Shown in pieces: positions 63,841 through 64,000 of a stretch of 64,000 nt of DNA. Positions within the stretch are counted from its first letter, which is position 1; every line of letters starts with the position of its first letter. Made by a program: the position numbers and the translations under genes. This stretch comes from an uncultured Bacilli bacterium (GTDB lineage: Bacteria; Bacillota_I; Bacilli_A; RF39; UBA660): positions 1 through 64,000 of the forward strand of contig CAKOLT010000002.1 in the NCBI GenBank assembly GCA_934096315.1, in the 5' to 3' direction. Below the pieces are notes generated by a model. It searched no databases and was not told the DNA's origin. It worked only from the letters and a program-made list of their open reading frames with translations.

Positions 63841-64000
63841 AAATACCTCCTAAGCCATTACCTTTAGCAAAAAGATTTACATCGGAATTAACTTCCAACT
63901 TAATATTACGAAAATATTCATCCCAATTGTCCTTAATTTTATTATAATATTTATTATTCTTTTTATAGTACAAATCCTCTATCCCATATATATCACTATC
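63824..64000 (-). CDS. Ger(x)C family germination lipoprotein (partial, 3' end)
   Basis: The window edge cuts this gene; 58 codons remain. The residues DSDIYGIEDLYYKKNNKY and then KIKDNWDEYFRNIKLEVNSD with VNLFAKGNGLGG match the C-terminal end of GerAC/GerBC proteins (D-x-FG-x..W..I-x-x-W-x-E-x-FP-x-x-x-v-x-V..i-x-x-x-G). Ger(x)C is the lipoprotein subunit of the receptor. It overlaps gerAB by 17 bases. It is open through the right edge. Confidence 0.8.
   Translation of the reverse strand, partial: DSDIYGIEDLYYKKNNKYYNKIKDNWDEYFRNIKLEVNSDVNLFAKGNGLGGIYEMED

Noticed and set aside
1..64000. CRISPR arrays, insertion sequences, prophage, restriction or toxin-antitoxin systems
   Set aside because: No spaced direct repeats, transposase, integrase, methylase or typical toxin pair was recognised on either strand.
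1..64000. Alternative genetic code (TGA as Trp), suggested by the very low GC
   Set aside because: walJ, yugP, ylxM and the HMA gene end at TGA within tight overlaps, and Trp residues in conserved motifs are TGG.

Overview
The window comes from a low-GC, spore-forming, probably anaerobic member of the Bacilli or a near relative. The signs are a very A+T-rich sequence, Bacillus-like gene orders (rplI-dnaB, secE-nusG-rplKAJL-rpoBC, spoIVA-HU, gpsB-rnpB, pgsA-recA-rny, ftsY-ylxM), sporulation and germination genes (spoIVA, spoVIF-like, sigK with a pro-sequence, gerAB and gerAC-like) and pyruvate:ferredoxin oxidoreductase as an anaerobic marker. TGA is used as a stop and tryptophan is TGG, so this is not a Mycoplasma-type code. 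An uncultured gut Bacilli lineage is my guess from gene content and style; it is not proven by the sequence.

Layout. 0-4.7 kb (+): origin-type block rplI, dnaB, a LysM/G5/M23 envelope peptidase, walJ and rlmH. 4.7-11.7 kb (-): nifJ, then gltX-cysS-yugP. 11.9-22.4 kb (+): U32 tRNA/rRNA-hydroxylation protein, gmk, cold-shock protein, a FAD protein, a 1059-residue unknown protein with internal repeats, ZIP transporter, a tiny lipoprotein and a DUF1846 protein. 22.4-33.7 kb (+): secE-nusG, ribosomal stalk genes with L1-type and L10-type leaders, and rpoB-rpoC; an unexplained 78-codon gene sits between rplJ and rplL. 33.7-37.1 kb (+): unknown gene, spoVIF-like gene, class I amidotransferase, spoIVA, HU. 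37.2-41.9 kb (+): dusB, RDD protein, lysS, a carboxylate-type transporter. 41.9-42.9 kb (-): rpmB and sigK. 43-50.3 kb (+): gpsB, RNase P RNA, rodZ-like, pgsA, recA, rny, ftsY, ylxM and a small membrane protein plus a single-domain AAA+ ATPase where ffh would be expected. 50.3-52.9 kb (-): three accessory genes (DUF1292-like and two unknowns). 53-55.5 kb (+): NMT1/THI5-type ABC importer. 55.6-59.4 kb: hemolysin III, htpG-hsp20 behind a CIRCE operator, and a sirtuin. 59.5-62 kb (+): metal-efflux operon (ArsR regulator, free HMA protein, P-type ATPase). 62-64 kb (-): alpha/beta hydrolase and the end of a ger operon.

Most housekeeping promoters are sigma-A type with exactly 17-base spacers, and many genes end in clear hairpin-plus-T terminators. 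I saw no tRNA, 16S/23S/5S rRNA, CRISPR array, insertion sequence or prophage. The least explained parts are the repeat-bearing 1059-residue protein, the extra gene in rplJ-rplL, the ylxM/AAA+ tail and the 50.3-52.9 kb module.
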